Below, one piece after another: positions 13,427 through 21,720 of a stretch of DNA of 43,313 nucleotides (positions are counted from its first letter, which is position 1; each line of letters opens with the position of its first letter). The stretch covers positions 1 through 43,313 of the IMG/VR virus record IMGVR_UViG_3300034272_000564. The stretch is one strand, 5' to 3'. A program made the position numbers and the translations under genes. The notes below the pieces were generated by a model. It was not told where the DNA came from, searched no databases, and saw only the letters and a list, made by a program, of their open reading frames with translations. The stretch is from a virus.

Positions 13427-13517
13427 TTTTAGCCCTTTTATCTATTTTGTCAATGAACAGCCCAAGCGGGTACCCAATACTAAATCCTAGCATTAATCCT
13501 AATAAAAAGATAGTCAT
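13413..13517 (-). CDS. 34-residue single-span membrane protein
   Basis: ATG at 13517 overlaps the upstream stop as TAATG, and the frame runs to TAG at 13413, overlapping the next gene by 14 bases. The product starts MTIFLLGLMLGFSIGYPLGL, a hydrophobic span with GxxxG-like spacing, and ends in a basic tail (DKIDKRAKNDRR), so the tail should stay in the cytosol. The spacing and lack of any gap support a real gene. Function unknown; small phage membrane proteins can act in lysis or exclusion. Confidence 0.65.
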   Translation of the reverse strand: MTIFLLGLMLGFSIGYPLGLFIDKIDKRAKNDRR

Positions 13518-14302
13518 TATAAATGAATCCTCCACACTCCATCACATTTTAATGCATGTCCTTGCATTGTAATTCTTTTTTCATTATTTTTAGCGCCTAC
13601 TCCAAATCCAATCTGATGCAGTGGATTGCCTATAATATAAAACATTTTGCCTAAAGAATATTCTACTACTGTTGGAACATAACCCGAATATTCAGCTAGT
13701 AAAGACTTGTTATGCTCATTCAGATTTGGATCAAATGATCTCATCTTATTTGCATACTCAGTTTTTGAATCAATGTCAAGGACCTCTTTATCCCAAATAA
13801 CAACAGATCCGCCTCCACTTTGTAAAGATATTGGAAGAGTAAAGGTTAACAAATTCTCTTCAACAATTTTATATTTTTTTAAAGCATTTTTGTTTAGATT
13901 AAGTATTTGATCCCTATGAATGTTGGTGTAAAGCCCGACATCATCAACAGACTTTACCGAATCAATTTCATTTTCCTTATGTCCAAATACATGAAATCCT
14001 GGTAGCGCTAGGTCGTAGTCGTATTCGGCAGGGCCAATCTCTTCATTAAAAAATTGTAATATTCTGTCATGAACAAACCCAAATTTATCTTTTAAAATAT
14101 CATTAAACTTAGAAACATTTTTGTAGTATTCATCTTCAGATATATTTTTATCTATATATGTAAATGCTCCTACGGTATAAAAGTATAATTCTTCTGATAT
14201 GCTTCTTTTAGTCCATAAATCCTCAAGCAGATTTATATCATTCTCTACAACACCAACTTCTTCTATAGAAAGTATATCTTTAAAACCACACTTGCTAATC
14301 AT
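13517..14302 (-). CDS. Probable divergent 2OG-Fe(II) oxygenase
   Basis: The 261-residue protein has the spaced residues of the family: His129-Arg-Asp131 (TNIHRDQ) as HxD ligands, then LLTFTLPISLQSGGGSVVIWD like the central strands, and GKMFYIIGNPLHQIG with distal His229, followed by Arg243 (KRITMQGH) in the 2-oxoglutarate position. The overall similarity to known families is low, so this is a motif-based call. The N-terminal 90 residues are helical and acidic. It overlaps the upstream nuclease-like gene by 8 bases and the downstream membrane gene by TAATG. Confidence 0.62.
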   Translation of the reverse strand: MISKCGFKDILSIEEVGVVENDINLLEDLWTKRSISEELYFYTVGAFTYIDKNISEDEYYKNVSKFNDILKDKFGFVHDRILQFFNEEIGPAEYDYDLALPGFHVFGHKENEIDSVKSVDDVGLYTNIHRDQILNLNKNALKKYKIVEENLLTFTLPISLQSGGGSVVIWDKEVLDIDSKTEYANKMRSFDPNLNEHNKSLLAEYSGYVPTVVEYSLGKMFYIIGNPLHQIGFGVGAKNNEKRITMQGHALKCDGVWRIHL

Positions 14303-14603
14303 TCTTTTTTTCCCACTCCCCTACTAGCTGCTCAAAAAGAGTCCATTCAATTACTGCAAGTCTAGTTTTGCTATTTGCTTTACCTAAAATAATTTTTAAA
14401 GCTGGATATTTGTCCCTACTTACTTTAAATGTGTCGGTACAAATTTTAGCCCATATGCTTTGAGAAATAGATATTGATTTTTCATACTCTTTGTAATCTA
14501 CAACAAAACTTTTCCATTGAGCATCTCCCTTTTGATAGTCGCCTCTTCCAGAATTTTTCTGTGCCTTTGCGCCATCTCTTTTAACTTCTGATCTTTCTGA
14601 CAT
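14295..14603 (-). CDS. Small PD-(D/E)XK nuclease-like protein
   Basis: The 102-residue protein has a basic, polar N-terminus (RSEVKRDGAKAQKNSGRGDYQKGDAQW) followed by FVVDYKEYEKSISIS, where GDA ... VDYK fits the D ... (D/E)xK nuclease signature, and a final KTRLAVIEWTLFEQL. Small phage resolvases and recombination endonucleases look like this. Evidence is the motif and the location between RecA and the Cas4-like gene. ATG at 14603 overlaps the upstream stop (TGATG). Confidence 0.5.
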   Translation of the reverse strand: MSERSEVKRDGAKAQKNSGRGDYQKGDAQWKSFVVDYKEYEKSISISQSIWAKICTDTFKVSRDKYPALKIILGKANSKTRLAVIEWTLFEQLVGEWEKKND

Positions 14604-14788
14604 CAGTTAACCTTAAATGAATTTTTGTGACCATCTGGACATTCCCAACTCATGGTCAGAGACACTGAATCCCAAAAATATTCTTCTGCATCTTTATCGC
14701 ATTTTGCACAAGGCTTTTTCCCGCCAAATTTTTCAAGTTCTGGAGACAGAAGTTCTTCTTTTTTAAAGAACTCATCAAGATTTGGCAT
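14603..14788 (-). CDS. Zinc-ribbon protein, 61 residues
   Basis: MPNLDEFFKKEELL leads to CAKC and then WECPDGHKN, so a C-C ... C-H metal site is probable (residues about 27-55). It overlaps the end of recA by 14 bases and the next gene by TGATG. Many phages carry such ribbons in replication operons; the function is unknown. Confidence 0.72.
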   Translation of the reverse strand: MPNLDEFFKKEELLSPELEKFGGKKPCAKCDKDAEEYFWDSVSLTMSWECPDGHKNSFKVN

Positions 14789-15779
14789 CTATTTCCTCAA
14801 TAAGCTTATCCACTACTTCTGGATTTTCTCTTAAGTAAGTTACAGCTTTTGCACGACCCTGAAGTCTTTCTCCATTAACAGTATACCAAGCTCCACCCTT
14901 TTCAACTGCTCCAACCATTTCTGCAACATCTAAAGTTTCACCTACTAGGTCTACCCCTAAAGATTCTCCTTGGTAGTAGAAGTCGTATTGTCCTGAAAGG
15001 TTAGGGGGGCCGAGCTTGTTGTAATCAATAATCCAATTGACAGGCCTGCCAACTCTTTGTTCAATAATTTTGTCACCGACTTTAACGCCAGCCTTGATAG
15101 CATTAGCCTCAGCCTCAGAAGACCAAAGCTTAATGACTGTGGAAGAAAAGAACTTAACCGCCATTCCTCCTGTTGGTATGTGGGAGGCATGCATAGATCC
15201 AAACTGATTTCTTTGCTGTGAGATGAGAACCAATAATGTATTTTTGTTTGCATAATTTAACATTTTGACCGCATGGGTCATATCCTTTGCTTCTGCTCCG
15301 ATTTGCTTTGTATCTTGCAAATCTTTCATTTCATTTCCATCTTTTTCAAAATAAATTGCTGGTAACAGCGCTGAAATAGAGTCGACAACAATAATGTCAA
15401 CCCCTGCATCCATTAGCTTTGTAGCAACATCAACCATATCATTGACTGTCTTTGCTGGAGAGTAAATAAGGGAAGATGAATCTACTCCAAGCATCTCTGC
15501 CCACGACTGATCGTAAGATGCTTCTGCATCAATCCATGCACACGTCTTGCCTTCTTTTTGTGCCAATGCAATCATCTGCAGACAAAAAGAAGACTTTCCT
15601 GCAGACTTATTTCCCCACACAAGAACCTGTCGTCCGTATCCTAGACCACCTTTTAGGGCCATATTAAGCCCAATGCTAGGAGTCTTTTGTTTTTCAACTT
15701 TTACATCTTGTGCTGCTTTTACTCTTGCTCTTGTTTTTGGATCTAATCCTGCTAGGATGTCATCAATCGCTATAGTCAT
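14775..15779 (-). CDS. recA: RecA-like recombinase
   Basis: The 334-residue protein matches the RecA ATPase core: Walker A GNKSAGKSS from residue 56, WIDAEASYDQSWAEMLGV (as in the RecA Asp-Ala-Glu motif), Walker B IIVVDSISALLP, then SQQRNQFGSM and PTGGMAVKFFSS in the DNA-binding loop region. It is like the RecA carried by actinobacteriophages and cyanophages and should drive strand exchange in recombination-dependent replication and repair. It has its own promoter (extended TATAAT) in the 32-base gap after mazG, and is followed by nuclease genes. Confidence 0.93.
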   Translation of the reverse strand: MTIAIDDILAGLDPKTRARVKAAQDVKVEKQKTPSIGLNMALKGGLGYGRQVLVWGNKSAGKSSFCLQMIALAQKEGKTCAWIDAEASYDQSWAEMLGVDSSSLIYSPAKTVNDMVDVATKLMDAGVDIIVVDSISALLPAIYFEKDGNEMKDLQDTKQIGAEAKDMTHAVKMLNYANKNTLLVLISQQRNQFGSMHASHIPTGGMAVKFFSSTVIKLWSSEAEANAIKAGVKVGDKIIEQRVGRPVNWIIDYNKLGPPNLSGQYDFYYQGESLGVDLVGETLDVAEMVGAVEKGGAWYTVNGERLQGRAKAVTYLRENPEVVDKLIEEIDAKS

Positions 15780-15802
15780 TTATTGTCTCTCTCTTTGATA
15801 CA

Positions 15803-15831
15803 ATTATATCATTAAAATAAATTGCCGTGAA
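15803..15831 (-). promoter_or_regulatory. recA promoter
   Basis: TTCACG (15831-15826), a 17-base gap, then TATAAT (15808-15803) preceded by TGA. The -35 lies in the end of the mazG-like gene. A GAGAGAG stretch serves as ribosome binding site. Confidence 0.6.
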
Positions 15832-16201
15832 GCTTTGGTCGAGCCTTATTAATCTCCATCTTTTTAAATAAAATCTCATCTAGGCTGTGAGTTACAAATC
15901 CGCCGTTACGCATTGATGCATAAAGGTCGAGAGTTCTAATTAAAATATCAACCATCTCTTCCACAATTTCCTCAGAACCTTTGTTCTTTCTAATTGCTTC
16001 TAGAACTTCCGTAACTTCCGAGTGGACTAGGGCAAGCTTATTTCCAAACACGTCAAAGTTTTTTGGATTATTCCAAAAACCCTTTTCAATTGCTGTTTCG
16101 TGTAAAATTGCAGCTAGAACATCTAATCCATAATCTGTTGCTAGCTCTACTTCATTACTCGAAGTCGGTAATGAGCTGGTTGTTATCTGCCCCTGGTTCA
16201 T
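15812..16201 (-). CDS. MazG-like nucleotide pyrophosphohydrolase
   Basis: The 129-residue protein contains KLALVHSEVTEVLEAIRKNKGSEEIVEEMVDILIRTLDL, the ExxE ... ExxD metal-binding helices of the MazG/all-alpha NTP-PPase superfamily. Such enzymes hydrolyse (d)NTPs or ppGpp-like alarmones to monophosphates; phages may use them to clear odd nucleotides or damp stress signalling. ATG at 16201 gives a 47-base overlap with the upstream gene, larger than usual here, but AAAGG precedes it and no later ATG or GTG fits. Confidence 0.82.
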   Translation of the reverse strand: MNQGQITTSSLPTSSNEVELATDYGLDVLAAILHETAIEKGFWNNPKNFDVFGNKLALVHSEVTEVLEAIRKNKGSEEIVEEMVDILIRTLDLYASMRNGGFVTHSLDEILFKKMEINKARPKLHGNLF

Positions 16202-16406
16202 CTTTTGCCTTTAGCTTAAATGTAAATGTTTGATTATCTGAGTTGTAATCAACCTGTAATTCTTGATCTTCTGTGCCTGCATTTAAAAATGCATCAGTTG
16301 GAACAGTTATCGTACCTAATGTTTCAATAGCAGCAATAAGTATTTTTGGCACACTTAAAGTACCAAAAACTTCTTCAGCAGTAGAAACCCTTATCTCTTC
16401 TGTCAT
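16155..16406 (-). CDS. Small acidic protein, unknown function
   Basis: The 83-residue product (MTEEIRVSTAEEVFGTLSVP ... FTFKLKAKDE) looks like a beta-rich acidic protein. I recognise no family. Its ATG overlaps the polymerase stop (ATGA), so it is coupled to dnaE. It could be a polymerase accessory, judged only by position. Confidence 0.65.
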   Translation of the reverse strand: MTEEIRVSTAEEVFGTLSVPKILIAAIETLGTITVPTDAFLNAGTEDQELQVDYNSDNQTFTFKLKAKDEPGADNNQLITDFE

Positions 16407-19400
16407 TTTATCTCCTTTATATTTAAAGTACCGTCATCTAGTTTAGACAACGTAACCTTACATTTCATTCCTTCACGCATTTTAGCCAACGTCATTTTGT
16501 ACATGGCGGGAAAAGCAATTGCTCTAGTTAAATTTTTATCCTTGTCAGAAAGAACTATATGGCTCATCTGCTTACCAGCTTTAGTAGTATAAGGAGTAAA
16601 GTTTACAACAATGTACTCTTCATCATTTAAGTCGTAAGCCTTTCTATATAGATAATCTACAAAAATATCTTGTGACTCTGGATTGATATCTGAAACTTTA
16701 ACATACCTTGCAATTCTGTTGTCTCCTACAAGAATAAAGTACATCTGACCTGTTTCAATTTGGGTCTGTTCTGTATGGAATAACCCTATGGATCCAGTCT
16801 CATCGACCAGCTCTACTCTAGCCCACCCATTACCACGCTTAATGCTTTTTACCATGCCGAACATTACAAATGAACCCAAATCATCAAACTCTTCAATTGG
16901 TCTTGCTTGCGCCTTAATTCTAGGGGGTATGCCTTCTAGATTAAATGTAGGGATTCCTAAATATTCGTAGTAATTGTCTTTTTCATTTCCTTGCCTTTTG
17001 TTATCAGGAAACGCAGCACCGCCGATGGCGTTAAGAGCAGTAACAGCACGGCTATTAATGCCAGAACCCTTTTTTGATGCTTTCTCAATAAAGTCAGCAT
17101 AATCATTAAATGGTCTTCTTTCTATTATTTTATTTGCAATACCGTCTGAGATAAACTTTACCTCAGCCAAACCAAATCTAATCGCATTGTCTTGAAGGGA
17201 AAAGTAAACCTGTGATTCATTAATGTGTGGAAGCAATACCTTAAGGCCTAATCTTTTTGCTTCAATCAGGTATTCTGTTCTGGCGTCCTTATCATTTTCA
17301 TTTTTAAGGATTGAAAACATAAACTCAAGCGGGTAATAAAACTTAAGCCAAGCAGTATAATAACTAAGCATAGAGTAAGCAACAGCATGGGAGCGGTTAA
17401 AAGAATAACCAGCATGCGCTTCAAAATCATGCCATAGCGCTTCGGCTTTTTTCTTAGTAATGTGTTCTGAAGCCCCAGCAATAAACTTATCCTTGAACTG
17501 GTCAAACTCTTTTGCATCTTTTTTCTTTCCAATAATCTTGCGGACCTTATCAGCCTCTGCCCAAGTCATACCGCCCAAGTGTACGCATGCCTGCATAACT
17601 TGCTCTTGATATATAATAACACCATATGTATTCTCGGTAAAAGGCTTCATAATTGTGTGCATATAATCTACAGCCTCATTGCCATTCTTACGATTGATGT
17701 AAGCAGCACCCACTGTATTCATGGCGCCAGGACGAACAAGAGCATTAGAAGCAGCAAGATCTTCAAATTTATCTACGCCCATTTTAATTAAAAGGTTTGT
17801 GTATGGAGTTGCTTCTGCCTGGAATACGCCTTTTGTATACCCATCGTTTAGCATCTTGTAAACATTAACATCGTCCATTGCCATCTCAGAAAGATTAATT
17901 GTCTTTCCGTGCCTATCCTTAATAGACTTTAATGTATCAGATATTACGGAAAGTGTCTTGAGGCCCAGCGCATCCAGCTTAATAAGGCCTATGTCTGCAA
18001 CCGTATCCATATCGTATGCAACTACTGGAATTCGACCAGAAACTTTATCCTGTGCATCTTCACGAGATTCAACTGGCGCAAACTTTCTTAAATCATCTTT
18101 TGCAACAACGACACCAGCAGCATGAACTCCTACTGACCTGATTCTTCCACGAAGCCTATCCGCAAGCCAAACAACTTCTGGGTACCGCATTCTAAATTCT
18201 TTTGTATTTGGAGAATCTATAAAGTCTTCAAATGTATCTACAGATTTTAGTGCACGATTAACCTCTTGCAGTGGAACCATAAATACACGAGCAGCGTCTC
18301 TAACAACACCCTTGTCTTTAAAATAAGTGTATGTAGAAATAGAAGCAACGTGTTTAAACTTTTTCTTTAAATAATCTTTAACTTCTTTTCTACGACGGTC
18401 TTCAAAATCTGTATCGATATCTGGAAAGTCGTTTCGCTCTTCATTAATAAACCTAAAGAAAAGCAAATCATATTTAATGGGATCTACATCCGTAATTCCT
18501 AATGTATAACAAACTAAAGATCCAGCAGCCGATCCTCTGCCTGGGCCAACGGTAATATTATTTTCTTTAGCCCAATTAATCATGTCCCCAACAACAAGAA
18601 AATACGAAGCAAAATTTTTCTTAGCAATAATGCCAAGCTCTTCGTTAAGCCTGTCTATATAAATAGGGTCTGAGGCCTTCTGTAGCCTCTCTAAGCCTCT
18701 TTCAGCCAACTTCCTTAGTCTTTCATCGGCATCCGTCTTTGGCACTGGCAGGAGGTCTAATCCTTGAGAAAACTCATAATCTCCAATCTTATTGGCAATT
18801 TCCATTGTATTTTCGTATATGTCTTTACGTGATATTCCAGCCTTATTAAAGTCAGACTCAATCTCTGAGCGTGACTGTATAAACAAATTCATGTCTTGAA
18901 ATGAGATTCTACGATCAGGATAAAGATAGTTAAATCTATCTAACATGTCCTTCATGTTTCTAGACATATCAAAATCCATATCCTTGTCCGCTTTTGGAGA
19001 TGTAGATAGAATTAGTAGTGCTTCTTCTAGGATTCTGTCTTCTTCTTTAGCAAAGTGAGCATCTCCTGTTGCTACCGCCTTAATGCCAAGCTCATCTGCA
19101 AGCTCCAATAGCTTTGAGTTTATTTCTTGCGGATTGTGAGATTGAACCTCCACATAAAAATCATCGTGAAAAGTTTTTTTAAAATCTTGAAGTATAAGCT
19201 TGGCTTCTGAAAATTCGCCTTTTTCGATGCACTTACTAATAAGTCCATTAAGGCATCCGCTAAGTACAATAATGCCTTCTGCATATTCTTTTAGTATCTC
19301 TCTATCAATACGTGGCTTATGGTAGAAGCCTTCGTTCCATGCAAGTTCTTGCAAAGTATTAATATTCTCCAACCCCTTTTTATTTTTCGCTAGTAAAATA

Positions 19401-19672
19401 ATATGGTTATAGGCCTGAATAGACTTATCTGTTTTAGATGATCTATCAAACCTATCGGTTGGAGAAATATACGCCTCAACACCAAGAATTGGCTTAATGC
19501 CAGTTTCCTTTGCGGCAATTTGCATATCTCTGTGTGACGAGAGAGTACCATGGTCTGTAATTGCAATCGCAGTTTGCCCAGCATCTAACGCTGCTTGGCA
19601 TAATTCTTTAGGTGAATTTAGTCCATCCATTAATGAATAGTAGGAGTGAACATGTAGGTGTGTAAAGCTCAT
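16403..19672 (-). CDS. dnaE: DNA polymerase III alpha subunit (DnaE, C-family)
   Basis: The 1089-residue replicative polymerase has the DnaE layout: PHP domain opening FTHLHVHSYYSLMDG with metal-ligand histidines, GPGRGSAAGSL, catalytic PDIDTDF at about residue 414 and the third Asp in KLDALGLKTL near 562, then helix-hairpin-helix region (GGAAFPDN), and a C-terminal OB-fold (GMVKSIKRGNGWARVELVDETG). The start is ATG at 19672, overlapping the upstream TAA (TAATG) with AGGCGG before it, rather than 18 bases upstream at 19690. Actinophages often carry a DnaE of this kind instead of a family A or B enzyme. No clamp or clamp loader is seen in the window, so it probably uses the host clamp. Confidence 0.96.
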   Translation of the reverse strand: MSFTHLHVHSYYSLMDGLNSPKELCQAALDAGQTAIAITDHGTLSSHRDMQIAAKETGIKPILGVEAYISPTDRFDRSSKTDKSIQAYNHIILLAKNKKGLENINTLQELAWNEGFYHKPRIDREILKEYAEGIIVLSGCLNGLISKCIEKGEFSEAKLILQDFKKTFHDDFYVEVQSHNPQEINSKLLELADELGIKAVATGDAHFAKEEDRILEEALLILSTSPKADKDMDFDMSRNMKDMLDRFNYLYPDRRISFQDMNLFIQSRSEIESDFNKAGISRKDIYENTMEIANKIGDYEFSQGLDLLPVPKTDADERLRKLAERGLERLQKASDPIYIDRLNEELGIIAKKNFASYFLVVGDMINWAKENNITVGPGRGSAAGSLVCYTLGITDVDPIKYDLLFFRFINEERNDFPDIDTDFEDRRRKEVKDYLKKKFKHVASISTYTYFKDKGVVRDAARVFMVPLQEVNRALKSVDTFEDFIDSPNTKEFRMRYPEVVWLADRLRGRIRSVGVHAAGVVVAKDDLRKFAPVESREDAQDKVSGRIPVVAYDMDTVADIGLIKLDALGLKTLSVISDTLKSIKDRHGKTINLSEMAMDDVNVYKMLNDGYTKGVFQAEATPYTNLLIKMGVDKFEDLAASNALVRPGAMNTVGAAYINRKNGNEAVDYMHTIMKPFTENTYGVIIYQEQVMQACVHLGGMTWAEADKVRKIIGKKKDAKEFDQFKDKFIAGASEHITKKKAEALWHDFEAHAGYSFNRSHAVAYSMLSYYTAWLKFYYPLEFMFSILKNENDKDARTEYLIEAKRLGLKVLLPHINESQVYFSLQDNAIRFGLAEVKFISDGIANKIIERRPFNDYADFIEKASKKGSGINSRAVTALNAIGGAAFPDNKRQGNEKDNYYEYLGIPTFNLEGIPPRIKAQARPIEEFDDLGSFVMFGMVKSIKRGNGWARVELVDETGSIGLFHTEQTQIETGQMYFILVGDNRIARYVKVSDINPESQDIFVDYLYRKAYDLNDEEYIVVNFTPYTTKAGKQMSHIVLSDKDKNLTRAIAFPAMYKMTLAKMREGMKCKVTLSKLDDGTLNIKEIK

Positions 19673-19887
19673 TAATATCCGCCTAAGCATTCGTTTCGAG
19701 TATGATAAAGTCTAATCTTAGTCATTGTCTTTTTGTTTGGTGCATATAAATCTTCTTTACAGCATCCACATTTCATATGCCATTCTCTAGCAAAGAAATC
19801 GTATACTGCACCTATATAATTTTTATACTTATTTGAAACAAATGTCTCAAATGGATCTGGTATCTCTAAGTTAATCATTTCCGCCAT
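19672..19887 (-). CDS. Small Cys-rich protein, possible zinc site
   Basis: The 71-residue protein (MAEMINLEIPDPFETFV) has MKCGCCKEDLYAPNKK and a later NECLGGY, so a CxCC-x-C metal site is likely. Start ATG at 19887 lies 12 bases after tRNA-Leu; an upstream Met would lie inside the tRNA and is rejected. No clear ribosome binding site is seen. The TAA overlaps the polymerase ATG, so translation of dnaE may depend on this gene. Confidence 0.65.
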   Translation of the reverse strand: MAEMINLEIPDPFETFVSNKYKNYIGAVYDFFAREWHMKCGCCKEDLYAPNKKTMTKIRLYHTRNECLGGY

Positions 19888-19898
19888 TTTCTGTTTTG

Positions 19899-19971
19899 TA
19901 CCAAAGGTGGGATTCGAACCCACGCTTTATAGATTTTAAGTCTACCGCCTCTACCGCTGGGCTACTCTGGT
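19899..19971 (-). tRNA. tRNA-Leu (anticodon TAA) with short variable arm
   Basis: Acceptor ACCAGAG/CTTTGGT, anticodon stem GTAGA/TCTAT with loop CTTAAAA (anticodon TAA), T-arm GTGGG TTCGAAT CCCAC, discriminator A. The variable region is only five bases (AAAGC), whereas leucine tRNAs normally have a long extra arm. The D-stem has three pairs plus a C-A mismatch. It reads TTA/TTG codons. A 9-bp GC hairpin precedes it by three bases. Confidence 0.85.
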
Positions 19972-19974
19972 AGA

Positions 19975-19996
19975 GTGGGGCGGATTCCCGCCCCAC
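19975..19996 (-). other. Perfect 9-bp GC-rich hairpin before tRNA-Leu
   Basis: GTGGGGCGG pairs perfectly with CCGCCCCAC around a GAAT loop. It lies between the ssDNA-binding-protein stop and the tRNA. No T-run follows, so it is probably an RNA processing or 3'-end stabilising element rather than a terminator, though partial termination is possible. Confidence 0.6.
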
Positions 19997-20001
19997 AACT
20001 A

Positions 20002-20673
20002 CTACCAGTCTAAATTACTACTAGTTGATGAAGACTCTTCTGCGTGAGTGCTATCTCCAGCAAAAAAGGACTCTTGCTCCGTATACGGCATATCACGAAC
20101 TGCGGTTGTCTCTAGATCAAAAAGCTCTAGAGCTGACGAGTCAAATGGAGTTTCGTCTTTTGCTAATGGAATTATTGTGTAGCTTGTATCTGTCTTAGTG
20201 CCAGAACGCTTTACACGCCACATTAAGTTTGTAATGCTCCCCATTTCACCAGCATATTCAATTAGGGTTGGTGTGATTGTCTTTCCACTTGAGCCCTGTG
20301 AAAGAATTGCAACGTATGGGTCTTCCTTGCCGTCATCTACAAGAACATTGATGTAAAGTCGTGAACGACCTTTCCATCCAGCCTTATAGTCTTTTCGGTG
20401 CTGCTCGCAACCATAACACTTGCCCTGATCGTCCATTGTACATAAGGCCTTGCGTCTGTAATCTTTTGGATTTGTATGCTCTACTGCAATAAATCCAAGT
20501 CCAGATTTTTCGTTATATGTAGGTGAGTCTGGGTCTAGCTCCTGCAAGAAACGAATTTTAACGCTTTCTGCATCCTCTAGCTTTACCCAGCGTCCTTTTA
20601 CGCCATCGCCACCGCTTGACTGCGGCTTATCCATAACCTTGTTAAGATCTTTTAAACCTTTTACTATTCCCAT
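20002..20673 (-). CDS. Single-stranded DNA-binding protein (gp32/gp2.5-like)
   Basis: The 223-residue protein resembles phage ssDNA-binding proteins: a beta-rich core (GRWVKLEDAESVKIRFLQEL, LYINVLVDDGKEDPYVAIL) with a zinc site (ALCTMDDQGKCYGCEQHRKD), and an acidic, Ser-rich C-tail ending SSTSSNLDW, the usual protein-docking tail of SSBs. It has a good ribosome binding site (AAAGGAG) and lies between primase and polymerase, where an SSB is expected. A small GATGG/CCATC hairpin occurs in its 42-base leader. Confidence 0.82.
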   Translation of the reverse strand: MGIVKGLKDLNKVMDKPQSSGGDGVKGRWVKLEDAESVKIRFLQELDPDSPTYNEKSGLGFIAVEHTNPKDYRRKALCTMDDQGKCYGCEQHRKDYKAGWKGRSRLYINVLVDDGKEDPYVAILSQGSSGKTITPTLIEYAGEMGSITNLMWRVKRSGTKTDTSYTIIPLAKDETPFDSSALELFDLETTAVRDMPYTEQESFFAGDSTHAEESSSTSSNLDW

Positions 20674-20715
20674 ATATTTCTCCTTTGTAGTTGATGGTGT
20701 AAATCCATCTGTTTA

Positions 20716-21720
20716 TTATTTCTCATGGGTCCAAGATTGATACTCAATATTGGAAACTGCGTTCTTAATACAGGCTTTAATTTCCTCTTCGGTCATGTCG
20801 CCAGCATCTTTTGCATCATGTGGATATATCTTACCATATTCATAAGAAGCCCACAAGAGGTCTTTATTTTTTAATCTGGAGGCTATGCTGCTTGCAAGCT
20901 CACGACCAGCGTGATCAGAATCAGTCATTAGCGTTACCTTATTAAAATATCTATTTATCAGAGATACATTCTCTGTCGATATGTGGCCTCCTAAAGTTGC
21001 AATAACATTGGGGAACCCAGCTTGATGCACACGGATTGCATCAAAACTAGATTCCACAATAATAACGTTATCTCCTATTTTTTTAGCACGATGAATATTA
21101 AACATAGTTTTACTTCTAGGCAGGTTGGTGCTATTTTTAAATTTCTTTTCTGATATAGATCTACCAACTAGTCCGACTGGCAATCCGTCTGGGCTATGGA
21201 CTGGAACAGACACCATGTTTGTCGGGGAAGAGTATCCCAGCCAAAAATAATTTATGGACTCTTCATTGATCCCACGAGACTTAAAATACTCTCTTGCGCT
21301 TAGGTTTCCTGCTAAGTCTGCATGTAGTCTATCTAATATTTCTTGTGGGAATTCTTCAAATTCAGGCTTTTCTTCAAGAGCATCATTAAGAAGATCATCA
21401 AAATTTTCTAGTGTTTCTGCTTCTTTTGAGTAGACGTATCTCATTGCTTCAAAATCATTTTTATGTAAAACTTTTTTAACCAACTCAATTATCGATCCAG
21501 TTTCGCCACACGAAGGATTAAAGCATAGCCACGCACCAGTCGTCTTACTGATACTGCAGCTTGCGCTATGTCTATTAGAATGAAATGGGCAGTAAAAAGA
21601 TATCTCTATATCTGTCTCACCAGCAAACTGCAAGCCAAGGCTTTTTACGATTGCCTTTATATGCTGCTTAGAGTACTGCGTGGTATCAGCTTTCCTTGCG
21701 TAATTGCTTCGTGCTGCCAT
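20716..21720 (-). CDS. DnaG-type primase
   Basis: With ATG at 21720 (AAGAAGG before it) the protein has 334 residues. A CHC2-type zinc domain (YCPFHSNRHSASC ... WLCFNPSCGETGS) starts at about residue 43, as in bacterial DnaG, and a TOPRIM core follows with VIIVESSFDAIR (Glu) and LMTDSDHAGRE (Asp-x-Asp). It lacks the long C-terminal helicase-binding domain of bacterial DnaG. A start at 21771 would add 17 residues but doubles the overlap with the upstream gene. It makes RNA primers beside the DnaB-type helicase encoded upstream. Confidence 0.9.
   Translation of the reverse strand: MAARSNYARKADTTQYSKQHIKAIVKSLGLQFAGETDIEISFYCPFHSNRHSASCSISKTTGAWLCFNPSCGETGSIIELVKKVLHKNDFEAMRYVYSKEAETLENFDDLLNDALEEKPEFEEFPQEILDRLHADLAGNLSAREYFKSRGINEESINYFWLGYSSPTNMVSVPVHSPDGLPVGLVGRSISEKKFKNSTNLPRSKTMFNIHRAKKIGDNVIIVESSFDAIRVHQAGFPNVIATLGGHISTENVSLINRYFNKVTLMTDSDHAGRELASSIASRLKNKDLLWASYEYGKIYPHDAKDAGDMTEEEIKACIKNAVSNIEYQSWTHEK

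Noticed and set aside
19899-19971. Suppressor tRNA reading UAA stop codons
   Set aside because: The 34-36 bases are TAA (reads UUA/UUG leucine codons); an ochre suppressor would need TTA, and genes here end normally with TAA and TGA.
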